A DNA stretch of 64,000 nt from contig NZ_JAQFIL010000001.1 in the NCBI RefSeq assembly GCF_029504655.1, positions 4,903,001-4,967,000 on the forward strand. The letters are read 5' to 3'. Every line of letters begins with the position of its first letter. Position 1 is the stretch's first letter. A program made the translations under genes and the position numbers. Source of the DNA: Catalinimonas alkaloidigena (lineage in GTDB: Bacteria > Bacteroidota > Bacteroidia > Cytophagales > Cyclobacteriaceae). A model generated the notes under the pieces. It did not search any database. It saw only the letters and a list, made by a program, of their open reading frames with translations, and was not told where the DNA came from. This document shows, in pieces, positions 45,898-54,263 of this stretch.

Positions 45898-46674
45898 TTA
45901 TATGCTTTTACCGTACGATTCAATGTCAAGGTACATTTTGCAGTGAGTATGCGTTTTTAAAATAGTCGCAGGGCAATCCGTAGATACTTCCTGATGCAGT
46001 GTTTTGTAGACCGCCATTTGCTTGGTTTTGCCGGGCACCAAACAATAGAGAAAACTTCCCTTCATGAGCGTAGGTATAGTGAGGGTAAGCGCTTTTTGAG
46101 GCACTTGTTCTAAAGAGGCAAAACAGCCATCGTTCACCTGCTGCTGGCGACACTCCTGATCAAGTTCTACTGTTTTAATAATTTCAGGATCATCAAAATC
46201 AGCCACTGGAGGGTCATTAAAAGCAATGTGACCGTTTTCTCCTATGCCCAGGCACACGATATCAATGGGCTTTTCAGCAACTAATGCAGCGTACCTTCTA
46301 CACTCCGCATCAGTATTTTGATTTCCATCTATGAGATGTACTGCTTTACAAGCTACATGATCAAAAAGATGTGCTTTCAGAAAGTTTGCAAAGCGCTGAG
46401 GAGCATCAGGTGCTAAACCTATGTACTCATCCATATGGAAAGCTGTAATATGATGCCAGGGTATCTGTGATGACTGCCTCAAATAAGCCAGCACTTCATT
46501 TTGAGAAGGCGCGGCCGCAAAGATCATCCTGATCTCATTTTTCTTTTCCAGCAACTCCAGAATTTTACTTTCCACAGCTTTTCCGGCTGCTTCTCCTATC
46601 TCCTTACGAGATGCAAATACCTGAACTTCCATTTCGGAAGCTTTAAATTTTTTTATAGTGTCGTTCATCATCAT
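45898..46674 (-). CDS. nagB: Glucosamine-6-phosphate deaminase family protein
   Basis: A 258-residue NagB/6-phosphogluconolactonase-fold enzyme. It shows HMDEYIGL (residues about 80-87) and the signature LGIGENGHIAFNDPP (about 136-150), which hold the catalytic Asp and His of glucosamine-6-phosphate deaminase. The reaction is GlcN-6-P to fructose-6-phosphate plus ammonia. Three Met codons in a row at 46674, 46671 and 46668 could serve as start; all overlap the end of the symporter gene by about 25-32 nt. Paired with the NagA-type gene, it points to an N-acetyl amino-sugar-like substrate for the locus. Confidence 0.9.
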   Translation of the reverse strand: MMMNDTIKKFKASEMEVQVFASRKEIGEAAGKAVESKILELLEKKNEIRMIFAAAPSQNEVLAYLRQSSQIPWHHITAFHMDEYIGLAPDAPQRFANFLKAHLFDHVACKAVHLIDGNQNTDAECRRYAALVAEKPIDIVCLGIGENGHIAFNDPPVADFDDPEIIKTVELDQECRQQQVNDGCFASLEQVPQKALTLTIPTLMKGSFLYCLVPGKTKQMAVYKTLHQEVSTDCPATILKTHTHCKMYLDIESYGKSI

Positions 46675-48136
46675 TTTCCTGAATTGAAGCCAATAATTTT
46701 TTTACACGTTCGGGTACTTCTTTTCTATTGATGTATCCCATACCCACATAGACAATAGTAGAAACGAATACTGGTAAGCCTATTTCCAAAGCCATACTTC
46801 CCATCTCTACATTTTTGGTAATGATAAATGTAATAAGTCCGGCAGCGATGGAAGCGATTGCCGCCCTGGGTCCGCAACTTTTGAAAGCTGGTAATAGTCC
46901 AAAGAGCATAGGTACAGCTATAGGTCCCAGTAAGGCACCAAACCAGGAAATAATCAGCCCCACAACCCCTCCAAATCGTTCCTGCTGTAAGGCTACAGTG
47001 ATGGTCAGAAGAGTAAAGACGAAGGTAGTGATCCGCGCTGTGGTCAGCGACCTTCTTTCATCTTTAAAGCGGGCTGAAACTACCGGCAGTATGTCACGGG
47101 TAATGACGGCGGAAATGGTATTCACATCTGATGAAGTCATTGACATGGTGTTTGCAAATAATGATGCGATGACCAAACCAATGAGTCCGGAAGGTAGCAG
47201 TTCCAGGGTAAGCGCACCATAAGCTTGTGAAGGATCTTCTAAACCTGGCAAGATAATCGGAGCTGCCCACATAGGGAAAAAAAGTATCAAGGGCCATATC
47301 AGATATAAAATTCCAGAAAGGTAGGCTGCTTTAGAGGCCTCTTTTTCATTAGGGGATGAGATATAGCGGGTGGCCAGGTTCCAACTTCCACCATTGTAGC
47401 TGAGAAAGTTGATAAACAGAAAAGCCAGCGCAAATGCCACAGTATAGGGCTCATTAAAGAGCTGACTATTTTCCTGTGGTAACTGTTCCCACACACTAAA
47501 AACAGAGTCAAATCCATCTAACCTTTTCACTACCACCACAAACATGACAATACCTGCCACGATCTGTACTATAAACTGGGTGAAATCCGTGATAATAACT
47601 GCCCAAAGCCCACCAAAAGTGATGTAGATCAGGGATATTCCCCCTGAAATCAGAATTCCTGTGCTGAGGGATAAACCTGTAAATATATTCAACAGGATAG
47701 CGATAGCAGCCCATTTGGCCCCTACATCAAATAGCTTAAGCAACACTCCACTCCAGGCCATAATTTGCTGGGTAAGCACATTGTAGCGGTTAGCCAGGTA
47801 TTCCAGCGGAGACTGTATTCTGAATTTTTTACGTAAGCGTACCCAGAAGGCAGGGAAGATCCTGGCACTTATGATGATAGAAAATCCAATGGTGAATGCC
47901 CACCAGATGTATAAGGAAAATCCATGTGTGTAAGCTAGTGCGGCATAGGCTACAAAGACTGCTCCGCTGTAGCCTGACACATGATGAGAAATACCGGATA
48001 ACCACCAGGGCAGGTTTCCACCAGCCACAAAGTAGTCTTCTACATTCTTGTTTTTGAAATAAGACCAAAAACCTATCAGAAGCATGGCCAGGAAGAATGA
48101 TCCAATGACAATAAGGTCAATGTTACTTAATTCCAT
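46643..48136 (-). CDS. Sodium:solute symporter (SSS family)
   Basis: A 497-residue inner-membrane SSS transporter, expected to have about 13-14 membrane helices. It starts with LIVIGSFFLAMLLIGFWSYF, contains DYFVAGGNLPWWLSGISHHVSGYSG (residues about 35-60), and has the conserved late block MSMTSSDVNTISAVITRDI near 330, which includes serines that bind Na+ in vSGLT-like proteins. It overlaps nagB at its 3' end, so it very likely carries the pathway's sugar or sugar acid into the cytoplasm. A second, fused SSS protein is at 59304-61799. Confidence 0.92.
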   Translation of the reverse strand: MELSNIDLIVIGSFFLAMLLIGFWSYFKNKNVEDYFVAGGNLPWWLSGISHHVSGYSGAVFVAYAALAYTHGFSLYIWWAFTIGFSIIISARIFPAFWVRLRKKFRIQSPLEYLANRYNVLTQQIMAWSGVLLKLFDVGAKWAAIAILLNIFTGLSLSTGILISGGISLIYITFGGLWAVIITDFTQFIVQIVAGIVMFVVVVKRLDGFDSVFSVWEQLPQENSQLFNEPYTVAFALAFLFINFLSYNGGSWNLATRYISSPNEKEASKAAYLSGILYLIWPLILFFPMWAAPIILPGLEDPSQAYGALTLELLPSGLIGLVIASLFANTMSMTSSDVNTISAVITRDILPVVSARFKDERRSLTTARITTFVFTLLTITVALQQERFGGVVGLIISWFGALLGPIAVPMLFGLLPAFKSCGPRAAIASIAAGLITFIITKNVEMGSMALEIGLPVFVSTIVYVGMGYINRKEVPERVKKLLASIQENDDERHYKKI

Positions 48137-48162
48137 CGTGATTTTTTAAAGTAAATAATTTA

Positions 48163-49224
48163 TTATCGCAGCCACTTTTCCAGCTTCTCTTTCACAAAAG
48201 CATCATCATTGAGTTCCGGATAGGCCTGGTATACTCTGGTGATCTCTTCACTTTGCCCAGCAGACATACATTCATCAGGATTGAGGCACCATGTACCTTC
48301 AAGTAAGCCTTGTCTTCGCAATACTTCGTGTATGCCAGCGATACAGCCTTTGAAGTGGTTGGCTGAATCAAAAAAAGCAGCATTGGAATCGGTAACCGCA
48401 ATGCCTCGGGTGAGCATCTCGCCTGCTACAGCATTTCCATTGTCTCTGATTTTTTTGATCTCGTCCAGCAGTTCCACTGCTTTCCTTGTCCATACTGCCC
48501 AGTGTCCGAGCAGCCCTCCTACAATAGCTTTTTCCCTTTCCTCACCCTGGACCCTAAAGCGATAAGTGGTAAGTAAGTCGGCTACAATATTGTCATCATT
48601 ACCCGTATACAGAGCAATATCCCTGTGGCGAGAAGAATGACATACGGCTCTTACGACATCCAGGGTCTGGTAACGGTTAAAGGGTGCCATCTTAATCGCT
48701 TGTACATTGGGTATTTCGGCAAAATCTTTCCAGAAATCAAAACTCAGCACCTTACCTCCCACCGCTGGCTGGAGGTAAAACCCAAATACAGGAATTACTT
48801 CAGCGATCTTCTCCGTTCTTTTAATCAGTTGTGCTTCTGAAAGCTCTGCCAGACCACCATTGCTCACCAAGCCCAGGTCGTATCCCAGTTCTACAGCAAG
48901 CGCTGCTTCCTGCAAAGCCTGTGCTGTAGGTCCTACAATCCCTGCTATTTTGATGAAGGGTCGGTTTAGCTGTGCCTGCTCCACTTCTTCCGCGGCCAGT
49001 TTCAGCACGGGCTTAAACAGCTCAAACTCCTTTTTCCTGATTTCAAACTGGGTGGTATGTACACCTACGGCTATACCGCCTGCACCACTATCTATGTAAT
49101 ATCGCGTAAGGGCACGCTGCCGCTTTTCATCCATTTTCCTGGATTTATCTAAAGCCAGGGGGTGTGCAGGAATGACGGTCCCTTCAAAAAGTAATTCTTT
49201 AATCGCTGGTTCTAATGATCTCAT
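48163..49224 (-). CDS. DHDPS/N-acetylneuraminate-lyase-family aldolase
   Basis: A 353-residue class I aldolase-like TIM-barrel protein. The Schiff-base Lys is in AIKMAPFN and the catalytic Tyr in FGFYLQPAV. The substrate loop, usually GSTGE, reads VGVHTTQF, so it is not a standard DapA or NanA. It is about 50 residues longer than those enzymes, mostly at the C-terminus. It probably cleaves or forms a C-C bond in a keto-acid intermediate. It lies 26 nt before the SSS gene and 27 nt after the SDR-like gene. No NanE or NanK is nearby, which argues against plain sialic acid breakdown. Confidence 0.85.
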   Translation of the reverse strand: MRSLEPAIKELLFEGTVIPAHPLALDKSRKMDEKRQRALTRYYIDSGAGGIAVGVHTTQFEIRKKEFELFKPVLKLAAEEVEQAQLNRPFIKIAGIVGPTAQALQEAALAVELGYDLGLVSNGGLAELSEAQLIKRTEKIAEVIPVFGFYLQPAVGGKVLSFDFWKDFAEIPNVQAIKMAPFNRYQTLDVVRAVCHSSRHRDIALYTGNDDNIVADLLTTYRFRVQGEEREKAIVGGLLGHWAVWTRKAVELLDEIKKIRDNGNAVAGEMLTRGIAVTDSNAAFFDSANHFKGCIAGIHEVLRRQGLLEGTWCLNPDECMSAGQSEEITRVYQAYPELNDDAFVKEKLEKWLR

Positions 49225-49251
49225 TTGTTAATTCTTGTAAGTCACTCATCA

Positions 49252-50268
49252 TTAAAAAGCCCCTTTTCTTTCCTGAAAATGGGTAGGTTTATTAATAGTA
49301 TCTCCTCCACTGCTAAGCCAGATGGTTAGAACTTCAATCATTGCCTTCAGGCTTACTTTCGGGTACCCAAAAAGCTGATGGGCAGTGGATGCATTGTTGA
49401 GCAAAGCTGTAGGTTGCTCTTCATTGACAAAGAGCGGCTTTTTATTAAAAATTTTCCCGAACTCCTCAGCAGCCCAACGGATGGAAACGGTCTCTGGTCC
49501 GGTAATATTCAGCTTACGGGGCGGTGACTCGCAAAACTTGAAAGCTCTCAAGGCATACTCATTCGCATCACCCTGCCAGATTACATTTACATGTCCGGTG
49601 GACAGGTCAATTTCTTTCCCCTCTAATACCGACTTGGCTATTTCCAACAATACACCGTACTTAAAGTCTATAGCGTAATTGAGACGATAGATCAGCGTTG
49701 GAATCTGATATAAGTTAGAAAAGTGTTCAAACATCCGCTCTCTGCCAAGGCAGGATTGCGCATACTCTCCTACCGGCCCAGGCGTTGTCTCTTCTGTGGC
49801 TCCTCCTGAATAAACCGGTACAAAAGGATAGACATTGCCGGTAGAGAAAACCACAATCTTCGAATTTCTAAATTTCTCTGCTACTTTTCCCGGCAGGTAA
49901 GCATTCATAGCCCAGGTAAATGACTCTTTTCCGGTTGTACCAAACTTGGTTCCCGCCATAAAGATTACATTCTTTACCGCTGGCAGACTTTCAAGTTGTT
50001 CGTTATCAAGCAGATCAGCTTTGATCGTCTGAACCCCCTGACTTTCCAAATCCTGCTGAAGAGATGAATCCGAAAATCTGGAGACTCCAATCACCGCATT
50101 ATCTTTGCCCGCGGCTATCAGAGCCTGCTTGGCTAATACTGCCAGACTAGGTCCCATCTTCCCGCCTACTCCCAGCAGCAATATATCTCCATCCAAGGTC
50201 TGCATATCACTGATAAGATCCTGGCTCGGAGCTAATAGTTGTTTTTCCAGTGTTGCTAAGTCTTTCAT
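49252..50268 (-). CDS. NAD-dependent epimerase/dehydratase-like (extended SDR)
   Basis: A 338-residue extended-SDR protein. The nucleotide-binding motif GVGGKMG lies at residues 33-39. The active-site Ser/Thr region is VFSTGNVYPF. At about residue 170 the motif reads YAQSC, where the family has YxxxK, so the catalytic Lys is absent (an Arg follows four residues later in LGRE). It may be a modified reductase or have lost the usual chemistry. It is 7 nt after the Nramp-like gene and 27 nt before the DHDPS-type gene, so it is part of the operon. Confidence 0.82.
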   Translation of the reverse strand: MKDLATLEKQLLAPSQDLISDMQTLDGDILLLGVGGKMGPSLAVLAKQALIAAGKDNAVIGVSRFSDSSLQQDLESQGVQTIKADLLDNEQLESLPAVKNVIFMAGTKFGTTGKESFTWAMNAYLPGKVAEKFRNSKIVVFSTGNVYPFVPVYSGGATEETTPGPVGEYAQSCLGRERMFEHFSNLYQIPTLIYRLNYAIDFKYGVLLEIAKSVLEGKEIDLSTGHVNVIWQGDANEYALRAFKFCESPPRKLNITGPETVSIRWAAEEFGKIFNKKPLFVNEEQPTALLNNASTAHQLFGYPKVSLKAMIEVLTIWLSSGGDTINKPTHFQERKGAF

Positions 50269-50275
50269 AATATTT

Positions 50276-51469
50276 TTATCTAATGAATTGCAAATAAACC
50301 TGACTGGCCGATAAAAAGAGTAGCAGTCCCAGTCCCAGTATACCTCCTATATTTTTCCAGTGATTGTTCTTCAAATCTCCCATGCGAGCCTTGTCATTGG
50401 CCAGCACCAGTAATGCTATACCTACCAGAGGTGCAATGATGATGGTGATGGCCTGAGCAAATACGATTAATTCTAATGGCAACCTTCCAAACCTGAGGGC
50501 AATAGCCGCTCCTATCACCATGACCAACATAATCATGCCCCTTACTTTGGGAGATTTAAGTTGATTGCCTAATGAAAAAGCGTCGGCCAGTAATGAGCCG
50601 CCGATGGTAGCATTCCCGATCAGCGATGAAAAAGATGCACCGAACAAACCTAACATAAAAATGACAGTAGCGGTACTTCCGTAAAGAGGCTCCAGTGCCA
50701 ATCCCATATCAGTAGCTGAGTTGACCTGTATGCCTTTAGGGTATAAGATGGCCGCAGCATTGATTAGGATGAACAATGAGATCATTCCTAAAACCATCAC
50801 GCCAGTAATAGCTTCTTTTTTACCTTGCTTGATTTGATTTTTCTTCCACCCTTTTTCTTTCACCAGATAGCCCTGATAAAAAGCCCCTACCACTGAAAAG
50901 CTGGAAGCGATCAATGCGATGGTCAACACTTCAGAGCCTGAAGGTAATGTGGGGACTAAACCTAAGCCAACCGCTGCCAGATCAGGTTTGGCTAATGCCA
51001 GGGTGATCAGGAAAGAGAGTAGCATCACTGCTACTAATGCGATCATCACTTTTTCCAACACTTTATAAAATGACCTGAAAAAAAGCAGGCTAATCGCAGT
51101 AAGTGTAAATGCTAAGACCCAGGGCTCTACATTGGTATGAAAAAGCTCAGCAAGGGCAAGGCTTGCCCCTACCGTATTCCCTGCCTGAAAAGAGGCAGTG
51201 ATAGCAAATATGCCTAAACCTAAAATAATGGAAGCCGCTTTACCCCATTTATCTTTTATGATGCTTAGCAATGAGGATTCCGTAGCAATGCCTATGCGGG
51301 CTCCCATCTCTGTAAAAATCACCATAAAAAAAATGGCGCTTACGATCACCCAAATATGGTTGTAGGCATATAAAGAGCCCAGTTTAGAGGTAATAGTAAG
51401 ACTACCGGGGCCAAATACAAGAGCTGCTGTAATGATTCCAGGGCCTAAATACCTGAAAAGATGTTTCAT
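50276..51469 (-). CDS. Nramp-fold transporter without the metal-binding motifs
   Basis: A 397-residue inner-membrane protein of the Nramp/APC fold, about 11 helices. In metal-carrying Nramps helix 1 has DPGN; here the same place reads GPGS. The helix-6 MPH motif is replaced by SVVGAFYQGY. The general frame is otherwise kept (LGPGIITAAL, FTEMGARIGIATESSLL, ASFQAGNTVGASLALAELF). The ligand set for divalent metals is therefore missing and an organic substrate or another ion is more likely. It sits inside a sugar operon directly after a Tat-exported Gfo/Idh gene. Confidence 0.85.
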   Translation of the reverse strand: MKHLFRYLGPGIITAALVFGPGSLTITSKLGSLYAYNHIWVIVSAIFFMVIFTEMGARIGIATESSLLSIIKDKWGKAASIILGLGIFAITASFQAGNTVGASLALAELFHTNVEPWVLAFTLTAISLLFFRSFYKVLEKVMIALVAVMLLSFLITLALAKPDLAAVGLGLVPTLPSGSEVLTIALIASSFSVVGAFYQGYLVKEKGWKKNQIKQGKKEAITGVMVLGMISLFILINAAAILYPKGIQVNSATDMGLALEPLYGSTATVIFMLGLFGASFSSLIGNATIGGSLLADAFSLGNQLKSPKVRGMIMLVMVIGAAIALRFGRLPLELIVFAQAITIIIAPLVGIALLVLANDKARMGDLKNNHWKNIGGILGLGLLLFLSASQVYLQFIR

Positions 51470-51530
51470 ATAGCGGCTGGAATCAGTGGGTTCGAGGACG
51501 ATGTATACTGTTTGTTAATCATAATATAAT

Positions 51531-52751
51531 CTATAAAGAATACTCCGGTTTCCAATATTGGTACTTCTCTTCCCGCATGGCTTTATTTCCCATGTGAACG
51601 GCCACACTTACATCTTTCCCGGTATCCACGTTAGAAAATGGTTTTTTGTCGTTTCTGATACAGTCAGCAAAGTTCAGCAGCGCATAGGCGGTAGGTGAGC
51701 GTTCAGCATTGTCTTCCGTTTTGTAATTCAACAAGCTGGGTTCTCCCTGCGTCCAGGCTTTAATTGTAGCTCCCGATACCCCATCAACCACGCCCAGTTC
51801 TGCCTTATCTGCTTCAGTATACAGGTAAGCTTTATCCCGCTGTATTTCTATGGTAGCCTCTGTCCCCAGGATACGAATAGAATACCCTTTATAGGCATTA
51901 CTGAGCACCGAGCTTACAGAAGCTTTAACACCGTTTGGATATTCATAGACTGTACGTACGTTGTCATAAGTTTCTCTCCCATCTTTCCAGTAATCTATAC
52001 CTCCCAGCCCTGAAACTTTAAGTGGCGGGCTATCATTCATCCAATTGACAATATCCAGCTGATGAGCACAAAGTTCAGCCATCAGTCCACCGGAAAATTC
52101 ACGATACATTCGCCAGTTGACCAGTTTTTCGTTTTTGGGATCTTTCACTTCCCGGCGCCAGTCATCATTACGATGATACTGGCACTCATAATGCTTTACT
52201 TCTCCACACCATCCTTTAGATAATACTTCATGCACCTTATGATATAAGGCATAATATCGGTACTGATGACCAATCTGAAAGACCAGCTTAGTAGCATTAA
52301 CTTTATCTACCATTTTCAGCGCCTGAGGAATGTCATAGCTCATCGTCTTTTCCAGGTACACATGCTTGCCCGCCTCCACGGCATGCATAGCCATTGGAAA
52401 ATGCAGGGACAATGGCGTTGCGATGATAAGCGCGTCTAAATCCTTATCGGAAAGCATTTTCTGATAATCAGTATAGGCTTTAGCCCCCTTGGCAGCCATG
52501 CTAATCCCTCTCTGTAAATGCTCCTCATTGATATCACAACAGGCCGATAATTCTACTCCTGGTAAATCTTTCAGGACATGTGCGATTCCCCCTCCCCTAC
52601 TGCCTACACCAATGAGTCCAACACGTACTTTTTCTAAATGGGTTGAAAAAGGGGCAAACACAGATGAAGCGTTGGAATACCCAAAAGCTGCCAGCCCGGA
52701 TAGCGCTGCAGCATTCGTTAATATGAATTTTCTGCGGGATGTATTTTTCAT
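51531..52751 (-). CDS. Tat-exported Gfo/Idh/MocA oxidoreductase
   Basis: A 406-residue exported oxidoreductase. The start at the ATG 52749-52751 gives a Tat-like signal (SRRKFILTNAAALSGLAAFG); an upstream GTG adds 8 residues. The Rossmann motif is VGLIGVGSRGGG. GKHVYLEKTMSYD has the family Lys, and the second domain has LMAELCAHQLDIVNWM with the active-site His. It is the first gene of the operon reaching 43278. The operator at 52785 is 33 nt before its start. Relatives oxidise or reduce glycosides at C3 or remove sugars by an oxidise-eliminate mechanism. Confidence 0.88.
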   Translation of the reverse strand: MKNTSRRKFILTNAAALSGLAAFGYSNASSVFAPFSTHLEKVRVGLIGVGSRGGGIAHVLKDLPGVELSACCDINEEHLQRGISMAAKGAKAYTDYQKMLSDKDLDALIIATPLSLHFPMAMHAVEAGKHVYLEKTMSYDIPQALKMVDKVNATKLVFQIGHQYRYYALYHKVHEVLSKGWCGEVKHYECQYHRNDDWRREVKDPKNEKLVNWRMYREFSGGLMAELCAHQLDIVNWMNDSPPLKVSGLGGIDYWKDGRETYDNVRTVYEYPNGVKASVSSVLSNAYKGYSIRILGTEATIEIQRDKAYLYTEADKAELGVVDGVSGATIKAWTQGEPSLLNYKTEDNAERSPTAYALLNFADCIRNDKKPFSNVDTGKDVSVAVHMGNKAMREEKYQYWKPEYSL

Positions 52752-53117
52752 TCTATATATTTTTACAAAAGGCACAAAACCACTAACGTGTACGTACCCG
52801 AAAGTATTAATAAAAAACTAAACTGAAAAGGTTTCATTGAATAAAATCGCATAGAAAATGAGGTCCTGCTGAATAAAGTGAGGTATAGACCTGTCATCTA
52901 AATTTTACTATATCTCAGAATAAGCCAGGAGATCGGCATCTTCAAAGCCAATCCACCTGTACTGTATTTTACTACCTTTTTCATACTTGAAAGTCTCTGC
53001 TTAAGGATGAAAAAGATCATCTCATTTGATTTCAAAAGAACGAATCAGCTTTTCAAGCTCAAAGTTACAATCTGTATCTTGATTCCTACTTGCTGATATA
53101 CTCTAAGTACTTATCAG
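52752..53117 (-). promoter_or_regulatory. Intergenic region carrying an operator
   Basis: 366 bases before the nine-gene-long operon. The only structured element is the palindrome at 52785. No gene or hairpin was found in the rest, which is mixed-composition sequence. Confidence 0.5.
52785..52802. promoter_or_regulatory. LacI-type operator site 5
   Basis: AACGTGTACGTACCCGAA: the right half-site is perfect and the left half is degraded. It is 33 nt upstream of the start of the Tat-exported Gfo/Idh gene, so it should control the whole operon down to 43278. Confidence 0.72.
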
Positions 53118-54158
53118 CTAATACCTGCCTTGCAGGGCTGACTGTGCTTTTTTCATCACATTCTCCACGCTCACTTCTTTGCCTCCCTGTCGTTTACTTT
53201 CGTCTGCTGCTTCCATAAAGGCAAAGATTTCAATAGTTTCTTCGGGTGCAACAGGGGGGTTTCCTGTATGGAAGAATTTTACTATTTCCACAACCAATGG
53301 CCTGTAGCCTGCATATGGACCTATTGGAGAAATACCTTCATCTCCGAAAGCAGTACCTCCGTATCCGAGTTTACCCGCCCGCATACCTCTAAATGTGCCT
53401 ATACGACCATCATTCCAGGTACCTACTACTACATCCATATCATCAGTATGGGTTCTTTTAACCTGCTGACACCCTACTCCCATCACGGTATAAAGCGTTT
53501 CTACACCATGCACACCATACCAGTATAAATCCGGATGTGTTTTTTCCAGATGAGCAGGACTGTAAGCATCAGCCCCCATTACTTTCCCTATTTTTTCGCC
53601 TCTGCGGATCCCCTGTGCATTTTCTGCATAGCGTAGTGAGGAAGAAGAAAACAGAGGCACCTTGTATTGTTTGGCTGCTTCAAAAATAGCAATCGCATCC
53701 GGCAAAGATGCAGCCACGGGTTTATCAATAAAAACCGGCTTACCTGCTTTAAAGACTTGTAAAGCCTGCTCAAGGTGTCGGCGCCCGTCATTGGTTTCCA
53801 GCAGAACCACATCTACTTTCTCCAGCAGTGCGTCCACAGAATCCACTATTTCCACTCCCAGCGCTTGAATTTCTTTGGTATAGCCGGGAATACGGCTTAC
53901 ACTTTTTTCAATGTCCTTACTGCCATGAGGATAGGCAGCCACTACCCTGACTCCAGCAATATCGGCAAGTGCTTCAGGATCGTTCAGCACTTTGGTAAAA
54001 GCCACACTATGAGAGGTATCCAGCCCGATGATACCCGCCTTCAGCTCCTTAGATGGTTTGCCTACCATACCATAAGATGGATAAGTAGCCAAACTGAGTC
54101 CCACTGCTGAAGCAGCTGAAGTTTTGATAAAATTTCGTCTTTTGATAATATTATTCAT
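53118..54158 (-). CDS. Tat-exported Gfo/Idh/MocA oxidoreductase
   Basis: A 346-residue protein from the ATG at 54156-54158 (a TTG 12 codons upstream is less likely). It has a Tat-like signal KRRNFIKTSAASAVGLSLATY, then KAGIIGLDTSHSVAFTKVL for the Rossmann part and GKPVFIDKPVAA, the DKP version of the family motif. The second domain has VHGVETLYTVMG. The group with LDTSH at the first strand differs from the standard GxGxxG and is often seen in exported Gfo/Idh copies. It lies 105 nt after the Gfo/Idh gene at 54264-55598 and probably shares its transcript. Confidence 0.85.
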   Translation of the reverse strand: MNNIIKRRNFIKTSAASAVGLSLATYPSYGMVGKPSKELKAGIIGLDTSHSVAFTKVLNDPEALADIAGVRVVAAYPHGSKDIEKSVSRIPGYTKEIQALGVEIVDSVDALLEKVDVVLLETNDGRRHLEQALQVFKAGKPVFIDKPVAASLPDAIAIFEAAKQYKVPLFSSSSLRYAENAQGIRRGEKIGKVMGADAYSPAHLEKTHPDLYWYGVHGVETLYTVMGVGCQQVKRTHTDDMDVVVGTWNDGRIGTFRGMRAGKLGYGGTAFGDEGISPIGPYAGYRPLVVEIVKFFHTGNPPVAPEETIEIFAFMEAADESKRQGGKEVSVENVMKKAQSALQGRY

Positions 54159-54263
54159 TTTGAATTTTATTTCTGATAATTGATCTATTGGCAAGAGAAA
54201 AATACTGACAAAAAAACTATACTGCTATTCTAACAGACATTTTATCGCTTACATCCGCTCAAT

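Noticed and set aside
44724..49224. Standard sialic acid catabolic cluster (NanA, NagA, NagB, SSS)
   Set aside because: The aldolase lacks the usual substrate loop and there is no NanE or NanK in the window; the cluster does not fit the known set.
51950..51962. GTACGTACG string resembling the operator core
   Set aside because: It is inside the exported Gfo/Idh coding sequence and lacks the CCCGAA flanks.
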